A program made the position numbers and the translations under genes. A DNA stretch of 20,823 bases. Source: Ignatzschineria sp. (GTDB lineage: Bacteria > Pseudomonadota > Gammaproteobacteria > Cardiobacteriales > Wohlfahrtiimonadaceae). Below the pieces are notes generated by a model. That model saw only the letters and a program-made list of their open reading frames with translations. It did not search any database and was not told where the DNA came from. The number at the start of each line of letters is the position of its first letter. The stretch's first letter is position 1. Shown here one piece after another: positions 8,331 through 15,625 of the stretch. The DNA is taken from the NCBI GenBank assembly GCA_030151245.1, contig JASLEF010000153.1, forward strand, positions 1 through 20,823, written 5' to 3'.

Positions 8331-8795
8331 TTATTTTTGGTGATAAACACAGGTGCCATCTGTTTTCCAAGAGAGAACTTTTCCTTTAGGGCTGGTGATA
8401 AAAGTAGTGAGGCAATAAGTATTGGTTGTTTGATTCGTCCAGACATCAATATTAGAACGGGAGATAGTGCGGAATGTGAGATGTTTCCCGCCATCATTTC
8501 GGTTATAAGTTGCGTGAGGCGTTCCCCATTCGAGAACGAGATCATCGCTGTTTTTACCAATCCATTTTTCTCGATCTAATTGAAAGTCGAGCTGCGCTAG
8601 ATATTTTTTATGATCTTCCAGCTCTTGTTTTTTCTCCTGAGCGATGCTTTTCTCCTCATCAACAGAAGATTGTGTCACGATTTTGGAAACCCCGGTCGGA
8701 TCAGTGTTACGCATAAAATCTCTAATTTCGGTAGTGCTACAGGCAGTCATTATCAATATGCCAAGGGAGAGAAGAGCGGTTTTAAAAGTAGACAT
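8331..8795 (-). CDS. Small lipoprotein of unknown function (tandem paralogue, upstream copy)
   Basis: Unrecognised family. The 154-residue product has a signal with lipobox LIMTAC (lipidated Cys19, +2 Ser, so outer membrane expected), a highly charged linker (about 45-77) and the same C-terminal domain as the downstream copy. The block WIGKNSDDLV (78-87), then WGTP, RNDGGKHL and TTFIT is nearly identical in both. The linker and the extreme C-terminus have diverged. Cysteines 128 and 149 match the pair in the other copy. AGGAT precedes the ATG at good spacing. This is the first gene of the probable two-gene unit and appears to be one half of an old tandem duplication. Function unknown; an envelope role is inferred from lipidation only. 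Confidence 0.82.
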   Translation of the reverse strand: MSTFKTALLSLGILIMTACSTTEIRDFMRNTDPTGVSKIVTQSSVDEEKSIAQEKKQELEDHKKYLAQLDFQLDREKWIGKNSDDLVLEWGTPHATYNRNDGGKHLTFRTISRSNIDVWTNQTTNTYCLTTFITSPKGKVLSWKTDGTCVYHQK

Positions 8796-8980
8796 GATTC
8801 ATATCCTAATAAAATAGTTTTCATACTAAAAATTGTTATTAAATTTATCAGGTTATTTGTAAAAAATGGTTTAGAGGAAAGATAGGAAGCTATTGCATGC
8901 TGCAGTTCTCCTTGAATAGTTTTGAAAGGTTATTTCACAAGATGAAAATAGACAGAGCGCAAGAATAGGTTGAAAGATTT

Positions 8981-9008
8981 TTAGCAAAGAGCGGGAAGCC
9001 TGTATAAT
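8981..9008 (+). promoter_or_regulatory. Probable sigma-70 promoter of dadA
   Basis: A perfect -10 TATAAT (9003-9008) stands 16 bases after a 4-of-6 -35 match, TTAGCA (8981-8986). Transcription from here would give a leader of about 145 bases before the dadA ATG, containing the tandem repeats and the DnaA box. Confidence 0.5.
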
Positions 9009-9050
9009 GTGGCTGCTGCTTATTTATAATGATTATTGAATACCTAATTT

Positions 9051-9084
9051 CAGGTTAAATCTCAGGTTAAATCAGAAGTTAAAT
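9051..9084. repeat. Three tandem 12-base repeats upstream of dadA
   Basis: CAGGTTAAATCT, CAGGTTAAATCA and GAAGTTAAATAA follow one another in register. The 12-base period is close to one helical turn. They lie between the likely promoter and the dadA start and may be a regulator binding array. Confidence 0.65.
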
Positions 9085-9122
9085 AAGCTAATGAATTTTT
9101 TGTTGTACGATTTTTGGATCAA

Positions 9123-9131
9123 TTATCCACA
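9123..9131. promoter_or_regulatory. Perfect DnaA box upstream of dadA
   Basis: TTATCCACA is an exact match to the DnaA consensus TTATNCACA, 30 bases upstream of the dadA ATG. A single isolated box may be chance or a DnaA-responsive site. Confidence 0.45.
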
Positions 9132-9160
9132 AGATGTTATGTGATAGGGGGAGCTTGAAC

Positions 9161-10420
9161 ATGCAAGTATTAGTATTAGGAAGTGGCGCGGTAGGAACAT
9201 CACTCGCTTATTATTTGGCGAAAAAAGGTTTTAAAGTCACTGTCGTAGATCGTCAAGATGGCGCAGGACTTGAAACTAGTTATGGTAATGCCGGGCAAAT
9301 ATCTCCAGGATATTCATCACCATGGGCAGCGCCAGGAATACCGATGAAAGCGGTGAAATGGATGATGCAGAGAAAGCATGCACCCCTTGCGATTCGCCCA
9401 ACATCAAGCATGAAACAGTATAAGTGGATGATGGATCTACTGTTAAATTGTAATGAGAAAAGCTACGCAAAAAACAAGGCAAGAATGGTGCGTGTGGCAG
9501 AATATAGCCGAGATTGCCTTAAGGATCTACGCTCTGAGCTTGACCTTCATTACGAAGAGCGAACCTTAGGAACCACGCAATTGCTTCGTACAGCCAAGCA
9601 GATGGAAGCGATTAAGAGCGATATTGAGGTCTTAGAAGAGTTTAAGGTTCCTTATGAAGTATTAGATCAGGCGGGGATTATTGCCGCTGAACCCGCACTA
9701 GAGAAAACTGCACATAAACTGGCAGGAGGTTTACGTTTACCTAATGATGAAACAGGGGACTGTTACCTGTATACCTCACGTTTAGCAGAAAAGGCGAAAG
9801 CGCTAGGGGTAGAATTTAAGTTTGGTTGTGTGGTTGAGTCTATTGAAGTCCAAGACAATAAGGTGATTGGTGTTTGGGTTGATGGCGAACGTTTAGTGGC
9901 GGATGCATATGCGGTTTGTTTAGGAAGTTATGGTGCGGAGAAACTTGCACCGATTGGGATTAACATTCCAGTCTATCCCCTCAAAGGCTACTCCCTCACG
10001 ATTCCAATTACTAATCCTGAGATGGCACCAAAATCAACCATATTAGATGAGACCTATAAAATTGCAATTACGCGTTTTGATGATCGTATTCGCGTAGGGG
10101 GAATGGCAGAAGTGATGGGGTATGATCTCTCATTAGATCCTCGTCGCCGTGAAACTTTAGAGTTCGTTACAAATGACCTCTACCCTGATGGTGGAGATAT
10201 TCCGAAAGCAGAATTTTGGACAGGACTACGTCCGGCGACGCCAGATGGAACACCGATCTTAGGGCGTGCAAAATACGATAACCTTTTCCTTAATATCGGT
10301 CATGGAACACTTGGTTGGACGATGGCCGCAGGTAGTGGCCGTTATGTGAGTGATCTTATTGCCGGAGTGACTCCAGAGATTAGTACTGAAGGTTTAGATA
10401 TTACGCGTTATAAGAAATAG
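9161..10420 (+). CDS. dadA: D-amino acid dehydrogenase (FAD-dependent, small subunit)
   Basis: Oxidises D-alanine and other D-amino acids to keto acids and ammonia, passing electrons to the respiratory chain from the inner face of the membrane. The 419-residue product has the FAD dinucleotide motif GSGAVG (7-12), then LETSYGNAGQISPGY and PWAAPG as in E. coli DadA. Further conserved blocks are the mid-region LPNDETGDC and VYPLKGYSLTIPI, and C-terminally FWTGLRPATPDGTPILGR and the FAD-contacting NIGHGTLGWTMAAGSGR. The start is placed at the ATG preceded by AGGGGGAG; a nine-codon upstream extension lacks a ribosome site and does not fit the family. No alanine racemase (dadX) follows; the gene is a single unit with its own terminator. 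Identification is firm. Confidence 0.96.
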   Translation: MQVLVLGSGAVGTSLAYYLAKKGFKVTVVDRQDGAGLETSYGNAGQISPGYSSPWAAPGIPMKAVKWMMQRKHAPLAIRPTSSMKQYKWMMDLLLNCNEKSYAKNKARMVRVAEYSRDCLKDLRSELDLHYEERTLGTTQLLRTAKQMEAIKSDIEVLEEFKVPYEVLDQAGIIAAEPALEKTAHKLAGGLRLPNDETGDCYLYTSRLAEKAKALGVEFKFGCVVESIEVQDNKVIGVWVDGERLVADAYAVCLGSYGAEKLAPIGINIPVYPLKGYSLTIPITNPEMAPKSTILDETYKIAITRFDDRIRVGGMAEVMGYDLSLDPRRRETLEFVTNDLYPDGGDIPKAEFWTGLRPATPDGTPILGRAKYDNLFLNIGHGTLGWTMAAGSGRYVSDLIAGVTPEISTEGLDITRYKK

Positions 10421-10501
10421 TAGAGTTAGAAGAAGTCGCGATTGTCTTTAATATTGAAGGTAAATCACTTCTTCTATCGATCGAAATGGTTACAATGAAG
10501 G

Positions 10502-10529
10502 AAAGGCTAGTAATTGACTAGCCTTTTTT
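10502..10529 (+). terminator. Rho-independent terminator of dadA
   Basis: AAAGGCTAGT and ACTAGCCTTT form a 10-bp perfect stem with a 5-base loop, followed by T residues. Confidence 0.92.
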
Positions 10530-10598
10530 ATTGAGTGATTAACACTGTGAAATATTATTAGTATGGGATGTTATTAAAAAGGGATGAGGAGATGCAAT

Positions 10599-11051
10599 GT
10601 GCAGATTGAACAATTAGCGGATTATAAAAATGCGCCTATAGATTTACTGCTACTAGCAGATCCTAGTGAAGAGGCAATTGAAGGGTATTTGGCAACTAGT
10701 ACATTATGGGTAGCAAGGATTGAGGGGGTTATTGCCGGCATTATTGTGCTGCAAAAGCTAGACCAGAAGCTGTTAGAGATTATGAATCTTGCCGTGGGAG
10801 AGGATTATCAGCGCCGAGGGATTGGTCGAAACCTCATAGCTACAGCGCTAGAATTTGCAAAACAGGAAGGATTACATTCGGTTAAAATCGCCACCGGTAA
10901 TAGTAGTATTCATCAGTTAAAGCTCTATCAATCTTGTGGTTTTATCGTGGACAAAATTATCGAGAACTACTTTTTAGAACATTACCCTGAACCTATTTAT
11001 GAAGATGGAATACAGTGCACGGATCGTGTTGAGTTACTTTATACGTTATGA
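10599..11051 (+). CDS. GNAT-family N-acetyltransferase
   Basis: Transfers an acetyl group from acetyl-CoA to an unknown acceptor in the cytosol. The 150-residue product has the GNAT fold landmarks: beta4 with EIMNLAV (60-66), the acetyl-CoA pyrophosphate loop QRRGIG (71-76), then ATGNSS (98-103), LKLYQSCGF (107-115) and a C-terminal EHYPEPIYEDGIQC. The last pieces define a subgroup common in bacteria whose substrates are not settled. I start it at GTG, because AGGAG lies 7 bases upstream; an in-frame ATG at 10584 would add five residues, but its only purine tract touches the start codon. It follows the dadA terminator and seems to be its own unit. Confidence 0.85.
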   Translation: MQIEQLADYKNAPIDLLLLADPSEEAIEGYLATSTLWVARIEGVIAGIIVLQKLDQKLLEIMNLAVGEDYQRRGIGRNLIATALEFAKQEGLHSVKIATGNSSIHQLKLYQSCGFIVDKIIENYFLEHYPEPIYEDGIQCTDRVELLYTL

Positions 11052-11452
11052 GTCATGAGAGTTCCCAGATTATCGATCAAAAGATAGGTTGGGAGGGCTC
11101 ATAAGGTAGAGAATAAGGACAATTACAGGAAAAGATTAATAAGAGATTTTAAACGCCTTCATAGATCGTCTTTAGTTATCGTAAGATTGCTGCTATCTAT
11201 CATGATTTTATGGATCTTGGTGGGATGTGTGAACGCCCTTTTTTATTTGTACAGCAGAAGATCTTACAATTCATTAAACAAGCGTTAGATCAAAGCCCGA
11301 TGCATTAATAATTAAGAGTATTCAAAAAGGGCTATGACAATAAACCAGTTCAAGAAGGTTTCTAAATGGGTAGAGAAATGCCGGTAATAATTTCCGGCAT
11401 TTAAGAGATGTTACATTTTTGATATTTATATGCACTAATTACGCTATCTAAA
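11052..11452. other. Spacer between convergent GNAT and folB genes
   Basis: About 400 bases with no confident gene. A 47-codon open stretch (11165-11308, + strand) without a good ribosome site reads like a gene tail (IAAIYHDFMDLGG, then VQQKILQFIKQAL) and may be a remnant. A hairpin made of two inverted AATGCCGG words lies near the folB end. Confidence 0.4.
11376..11402. terminator. Hairpin of inverted AATGCCGG words between convergent genes
   Basis: AAATGCCGG (11376-11384) and CCGGCATTT (11394-11402) form a 9-bp perfect stem with a 9-base loop. It is symmetrical between GNAT (+) and folB (-) and could end transcription in either direction. Neither side has a proper T run, so strength is uncertain. 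The word itself recurs in the window (see findings). Confidence 0.5.
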
Positions 11453-11854
11453 TTAAGTTAAAGCGGCATCCAAATAATGTGCTTTCTCGCGATAGATACG
11501 CACCCCTACTGCATCGGTACCTTCGATCGCCGTGAGTTTATTGAGTTCAATCGTTAATGCCGGAATATTAAACTCTTCGATGAGCTGTTTAGCGAGCTTT
11601 TCAGTGAAGGTTTCCACCAGTAAGAATGCCGAGTTTTTGGCAAAATCCTTAATGTAATTACTCACCTTTTCATAATCGAGCGTTAATGCAATATCATCAC
11701 TATTTGCTGCAGGACGATTATTCCATTCCATTTCAAGATTGAGCGTAATAGGTTGAATATTGGTGCGTTCATGGGGGTAAATGCCGATGATGACATCTAG
11801 CGCAAGATTTTTAATAAAAACGATATCAGGTTTTGGGAGATGAATATTTTGCAT
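11453..11854 (-). CDS. folB: Dihydroneopterin aldolase
   Basis: Cleaves 7,8-dihydroneopterin to 6-hydroxymethyl-dihydropterin and glycolaldehyde in folate synthesis; a cytosolic homo-octamer in known members. The 133-residue product has a ~9-residue N-terminal extension, then DIVFIKNLALDVIIGIYPHE. The active-site set can be placed as Glu29 (IYPHE), Tyr61 (LDYEKV), Glu81 (VETFTEKLA) and Lys106 (ELNKLTAI). These match the spacing of Glu22/Tyr54/Glu74/Lys100 in the S. aureus enzyme. No strong ribosome site precedes the ATG. It lies 102 bases downstream of pheA on the same strand with no terminator between, so read-through from pheA is likely. Confidence 0.93.
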   Translation of the reverse strand: MQNIHLPKPDIVFIKNLALDVIIGIYPHERTNIQPITLNLEMEWNNRPAANSDDIALTLDYEKVSNYIKDFAKNSAFLLVETFTEKLAKQLIEEFNIPALTIELNKLTAIEGTDAVGVRIYREKAHYLDAALT

Positions 11855-11956
11855 AATCAGGTTCTGTCCATTGTGATCAAAGTAGAATGCCGGAAAGTTG
11901 ATATCACTATGGGGAATATCGGTTTCCCAGCATTGATAGAAGGTTAAATAAGGCTC

Positions 11957-13048
11957 TTAGTAGAGCGCGACAGGATAAGATCCTAATACTTTAAAAAATG
12001 ATGAAACGTCTTCAATCTCTTTCAGGGCAAGCTTGAGTCCATGCTCTTCATAATGTCCGAGAACATCAATGAAGAATACATAACTCCAATTGCTGTTTTT
12101 AGAAGGGCGAGATTCAATGCGCGTCATGGTGATATTGTATTTAGAGAGTGGCGCAATGAGATGTAATAACAGCCCAGGGCGATCATTGGCGGAGACGAGA
12201 ATGGTGGTTTTATCATTGCCGCTTGCCGGAATACGTTTACTGCCAATAATTAGGAAACGCGTACTATTGGTGAGATTATCTTCGATATTCTTCTCTAAAA
12301 TGGGAATGTCATAAACTTCCGCTGCTTGTTTGCCGCCAAGGGCTGCCGTGCCCGCTTCTTGAGTCGCGCGTTCTACAGCGCCAGCATTAGAATTAGTGGC
12401 AATCTGTTCCACGTGCGGAAGATATTCATCAATCCATGAGCGGCATTGTGCGAGAGATTGTGGGTGTGCGTATAATGTTTTAATGGATTTGAGATCTGTC
12501 TCATGGGACATCAAATTTTGATGGATTTTTAATTCTGTTTCACCGCAGATATAGACATTGGAAGTAGGAAAACAATCTAAGGTTTGATTGACAGCGCCTT
12601 CGGTTGAGTTTTCAATAGGAACGACCCCAAAATCATACTTCCCTGATTCAACTGCATGAAAAATTTCATCAATCGTACGAATAGGCGTACGATGGGCGCT
12701 TCCCCCAAAATGTTTAATGGTGGCTTCTTCGGTAAAGGTCCCTTCAGGGCCGAGATAGGCAATATTCAGCGGTTTTTCTAGCGATAAGCAGACCGACATA
12801 ATCTCTCTAAAGAGACGAGCGATGTCCGTATCTGGAATTGGACCTGGGTTGGCCTTCATCTTATTCGCAAGAACTTGTGCTTCGCGCTCAGGACGATACA
12901 TTTCGGTATCTCCACTGGCGATTTTAATATCTCCAATCGCTTTTGCTTCAATCGCGCGCTTGTTTAGAAGTTGTAAAATCTCACTATCGATTTTATCGAT
13001 CGCTTCGCGGTGCGGCGCTAAGGGGTTGGGTTTTGTCTCGTTTGTCAT
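11957..13048 (-). CDS. pheA: Bifunctional chorismate mutase / prephenate dehydratase (P-protein)
   Basis: Turns chorismate into prephenate and then phenylpyruvate, committing carbon to phenylalanine. Domains in order across 363 residues: AroQ-type chorismate mutase (about 10-95, with Arg14, Arg31, Lys42 and the YRPEREAQVL helix start), prephenate dehydratase (about 94-272, beginning IAYLGPEGTF, with the ENSTEGAVN motif and the catalytic Thr263-Arg264-Phe265), and a C-terminal ACT domain (about 278-360) with the feedback-site motif ESRP (302-305). The order and wording match Pseudomonas-type P-proteins closely. Phenylalanine feedback inhibition is expected from the intact ACT motifs. No leader peptide rich in Phe codons was seen upstream, unlike E. 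coli. A weak GGAA ribosome site precedes the ATG. Confidence 0.96.
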   Translation of the reverse strand: MTNETKPNPLAPHREAIDKIDSEILQLLNKRAIEAKAIGDIKIASGDTEMYRPEREAQVLANKMKANPGPIPDTDIARLFREIMSVCLSLEKPLNIAYLGPEGTFTEEATIKHFGGSAHRTPIRTIDEIFHAVESGKYDFGVVPIENSTEGAVNQTLDCFPTSNVYICGETELKIHQNLMSHETDLKSIKTLYAHPQSLAQCRSWIDEYLPHVEQIATNSNAGAVERATQEAGTAALGGKQAAEVYDIPILEKNIEDNLTNSTRFLIIGSKRIPASGNDKTTILVSANDRPGLLLHLIAPLSKYNITMTRIESRPSKNSNWSYVFFIDVLGHYEEHGLKLALKEIEDVSSFFKVLGSYPVALY

Positions 13049-13239
13049 TATTATTCCATATCATCAAAGAGTGCCGGCAGTGATGGGCAGGCTCAATGTT
13101 CTGCGGGGTTTATCGTGAAATCCTTACAATATGCTGTATGATTTATGACAGTTTAGAAGAAATGTTATAAACAATCATCATATGACGACTTCTTAAAACT
13201 ATTTTTTTAATCGTCGTTGCACAAAGTTGAAGGTGAACA

Positions 13240-13788
13240 ATGAATAATATTATGGGTTTCGAAGGCAAAAATCCAGAGTTTGGTGAACGTGTGTGGATTG
13301 ATCCATCGGCAAGATTGATTGGAGATATCCAATTAGGGGATGATGTTTCTGTTTGGCCTGGCGTGATTATGCGTGGTGATGTGAACACTATTGAGATTGG
13401 TGATCGTACGAATATCCAAGATGGTTCAATCATTCATGTGACAAATGTGGGTGCGAATCCCCCTCATGGATATCCTACAATTATTGGTGCAGATGTAACA
13501 GTTGGGCATGGAGCAATGCTGCATGGCTGTATTGTTGAGGAAGGCGTTTTGATCGGAATGCGAGCAATTTTACTTGATGGCTCAAAAGTAGAGAAACACT
13601 CTATTTTAGGAGCAGGCGCTCTCTTAGCACCGGGAAAAACCGTGAAGACTGGAGAAGTTTGGGTTGGCGCACCGGCGCGTCGCATTAAGACTTTAACGGA
13701 TAAAGAGATTGAAGGGCTATTTTTCTCGGCGCAACAATATGTCACATTGAAAGATCGTTACTTAAAAGATTGGGCGGAAAAACTGTAA
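13240..13788 (+). CDS. Gamma-carbonic-anhydrase-like hexapeptide-repeat protein (YrdA type)
   Basis: A left-handed beta-helix protein of the YrdA/CaiE/PaaY group, usually a trimer with metal at the subunit interfaces. The 182-residue product has imperfect hexapeptide repeats from about residue 20 to 130 (VWIDPSARLIGDIQLGDDVS, WPGVIMRGD and so on) and a C-terminal helix. The three metal-ligand histidines are present: His66 (IIHVTN), His90 and His95 (VGHGAMLHG), with the same 5-residue step as in the Methanosarcina Cam enzyme. Carbonic anhydrase activity is not proven for many members. AAGGTG precedes the ATG. The following membrane-protein gene begins only 18 bases on, suggesting an operon. 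Confidence 0.92.
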   Translation: MNNIMGFEGKNPEFGERVWIDPSARLIGDIQLGDDVSVWPGVIMRGDVNTIEIGDRTNIQDGSIIHVTNVGANPPHGYPTIIGADVTVGHGAMLHGCIVEEGVLIGMRAILLDGSKVEKHSILGAGALLAPGKTVKTGEVWVGAPARRIKTLTDKEIEGLFFSAQQYVTLKDRYLKDWAEKL

Positions 13789-13806
13789 TTCATAAGGTTT
13801 ATAGTC

Positions 13807-14199
13807 GTGATAAATGAATCTCTCAAAAATAGATCTCTTGATCGAGCGTTATGGTCCTTCAGTAGTGCGTTGTTTGTGGCAACATTTCTTCTTTTTAGGA
13901 GTGCGCCACCGGCAATAGATGTTTATAATTTCTATGATTATGTGGATGTGATTCTCTCAAGAGCGTTTGTAGCAACACTCCTATTATATGCGATAGGTAT
14001 TACTTTAATGGTCTGGGGCTTTGTCAGAATGGTAAAGTTAAAGCGAGGTCGGCGCTCGATAAGCATCAAAATTTTGAGTATTGTCACACCATTATTATTT
14101 ATCGGAGTGACTTTTTACTTGTTGGGCTATTTAGGTTTTTATAATACTTTTGATATTAATTTTGTCATGCCTTTTCGTGCTTACCACCCACCTTTTTAA
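13807..14199 (+). CDS. Small membrane protein of unknown function
   Basis: Not recognised. The 130-residue product has three likely membrane helices at about 14-31, 52-74 and 87-111, with a basic loop KLKRGRRS (77-84) between the second and third. This loop would face the cytosol by the positive-inside rule, with the N-terminus opposite. The start is a GTG with AAGG a few bases upstream. It follows the YrdA-type gene by 18 bases and is probably co-transcribed with it, but the two have no known functional link. Its stop overlaps a small A/T inverted repeat (14190-14206). Confidence 0.75.
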   Translation: MINESLKNRSLDRALWSFSSALFVATFLLFRSAPPAIDVYNFYDYVDVILSRAFVATLLLYAIGITLMVWGFVRMVKLKRGRRSISIKILSIVTPLLFIGVTFYLLGYLGFYNTFDINFVMPFRAYHPPF

Positions 14200-14290
14200 A
14201 AAAGGTTACTAATATATTGCTTAAATAGCTGATGGGCTTTACTTTTTACGAGGTTTGACAGTAATATGTGAAAGGTGTTGTTAACAACTT

Positions 14291-14299
14291 TGTGGATAA
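14291..14299. promoter_or_regulatory. Perfect DnaA box upstream of the dnaN promoter
   Basis: TGTGGATAA is the exact complement of TTATCCACA. It lies about 90 bases upstream of the predicted dnaN -10 and next to a GTTAAC palindrome. DnaA control of dnaN-recF expression is plausible. Confidence 0.6.
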
Positions 14300-14365
14300 G
14301 CCTTGTAGAGCTAGATAAACCGTGATGAATGCTTCAAATCACGCATTATTGCTCGCTTTTTACAA

Positions 14366-14395
14366 ATGGCACGCTTTAAAATATCGTGCTATAAT
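14366..14395 (+). promoter_or_regulatory. Promoter of the dnaN-recF operon
   Basis: An extended -10, TGCTATAAT (TATAAT at 14390-14395), matches the consensus perfectly. A 4-of-6 -35 match (ATGGCA, 14366-14371) lies 18 bases upstream. The leader to the dnaN ATG is about 115 bases. Confidence 0.65.
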
Positions 14396-14518
14396 TTTTG
14401 AGTTAGTTATTCTTTTTACAGATACGATCTTATACAGTGATCTGAGCCTTAAAAGAGTTTACATCAAAAAACGGCATTTACTAATTACTCACTAACATAA
14501 GATTCTAGAAGAGGACAT

Positions 14519-15619
14519 ATGAAGTTAGTTATTCAAAGAGAACAGTTGATGAAGCCACTACAGGCAATCATCGGTGTGATTGATAGAACGCAAACGCTCC
14601 CGATTTTAGCGAATGTCAAGTGTGTGGTCAGTGAGGATGAAATTACCTTAACGACAACGGATTTAGAGATTGAGTTAACATGCTCATTCCCGCATATTCC
14701 GATTGAACAAGGGGCCGTGACATTTCCAGCGCGTAAGCTATTTGATATCTTAAAAGCGCTTCCTGAAGGAATTGAAGTACAGATCGAAGTCTCTGATCTT
14801 CGTGCAACGATCACTGCGGGTCGCTCACGCTTTACCTTAAGTTGCTTATCCGTGGATGATTATCCCGTATCAGATCATTTAGAATTTGAGAAAACGTTAA
14901 CGCTTCCGAAGAATGAACTGCGTAAATTGATCGAGCGTGTGGCGTTCTCAATGGCGGTTTCAGATGTGCGTTATTTCTTGAATGGATTGTTACTTGATGT
15001 GAATGGAACGCAACTGAATGCAGTGGCAACAGATGGACACCGTTTGTCAGTTTCCTATTTAGAATTATCAGAATCTTCCGGTTTACAGAAGCAATTGATT
15101 ATCCCGAGAAAAGGGGTTGAAGAGCTTCTGAAATTAATTGAGAACGAATCAGCGCCGCTTCATTTAGAATTGAGTGAAAACCATCTGCGCGTTGAACTCG
15201 GTAGTATTGTTTTTACAACAAAGCTGATCGATGGCAAGTTCCCTGATTATAATCGAGTGGTACCACCGCTAGGTGATAAGATTATCGCCGCAGATCGTCA
15301 AGGTTTGATAGAAGCATTAACGCGAGCATCTGTTCTTTCACAAGATAAGTTCCGTGGTATTCGTTTCACGGTTTCCGATTATCTCTTAAAGCTTCAGGTG
15401 AATAACCCTGAACAAGAGCAGGCGGAAGAAGAGGTAGAGGTCAATTATCAAGGGGAGTCTTTCGCAACAGCATTTAACGTGGGTTATTTGATTGATGCCT
15501 TAAAAGCATTAGATGACGATATGGTGCGTTTAAGCTTTACGGCAACGAACTCGAGCTGCCTCATTCAAAACTCCGATAGCGATAATGTTCGTTATGTTGT
15601 GATGCCGATGAGACTCTAG
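14519..15619 (+). CDS. dnaN: DNA polymerase III sliding clamp, beta subunit
   Basis: Forms the ring-shaped dimer that holds polymerase III and other partners on DNA. The 366 residues equal the E. coli length and cover three clamp domains (about 1-120, 128-245, 246-366). Typical stretches include LPILANVKC, TTTDLEIEL, the second-domain YFLNGLLLDV and ATDGHRLS, and the C-terminal VMPMRL, whose Met-Pro-Met-Arg-Leu forms part of the partner-binding pocket. AGAGGA precedes the ATG. It is the first gene of an operon with recF, which starts 6 bases after its stop. Identification is firm. Confidence 0.98.
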   Translation: MKLVIQREQLMKPLQAIIGVIDRTQTLPILANVKCVVSEDEITLTTTDLEIELTCSFPHIPIEQGAVTFPARKLFDILKALPEGIEVQIEVSDLRATITAGRSRFTLSCLSVDDYPVSDHLEFEKTLTLPKNELRKLIERVAFSMAVSDVRYFLNGLLLDVNGTQLNAVATDGHRLSVSYLELSESSGLQKQLIIPRKGVEELLKLIENESAPLHLELSENHLRVELGSIVFTTKLIDGKFPDYNRVVPPLGDKIIAADRQGLIEALTRASVLSQDKFRGIRFTVSDYLLKLQVNNPEQEQAEEEVEVNYQGESFATAFNVGYLIDALKALDDDMVRLSFTATNSSCLIQNSDSDNVRYVVMPMRL

Positions 15620-15625
15620 TTTCGA

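Larger units (their letters stand above)
8796..9160. other. Divergent spacer between the lipoprotein pair (-) and dadA (+)
   Basis: 365 AT-rich bases. It must hold promoters for both directions. The dadA side carries a TATAAT hexamer, three tandem 12-base repeats and a perfect DnaA box, listed separately. On the lipoprotein side several AT-rich hexamers occur but none forms a convincing promoter. No gene is seen. Confidence 0.5.
14200..14518. other. dnaN upstream region
   Basis: 319 bases holding a perfect DnaA box, a strong extended -10 promoter and a ~120-base leader, listed separately. In many relatives dnaA would sit here directly before dnaN. No dnaA remnant is seen, and with only one clear DnaA box this does not look like a replication origin. 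Confidence 0.6.

Noticed and set aside
8284..8370. N-terminal extension of the downstream lipoprotein
   Set aside because: It would put 29 residues ahead of a perfect lipoprotein signal and overlap the upstream paralogue; the internal ATG is the sensible start.
9134..9160. N-terminal extension of DadA from an upstream ATG
   Set aside because: The nine extra codons have no ribosome site, whereas the internal ATG has AGGGGGAG at proper spacing and starts exactly where the FAD-binding strand of DadA begins.
14200..14518. Replication origin upstream of dnaN
   Set aside because: Only one perfect DnaA box and no 13-mer array or AT-rich unwinding element next to it. One box is better read as a regulatory site.
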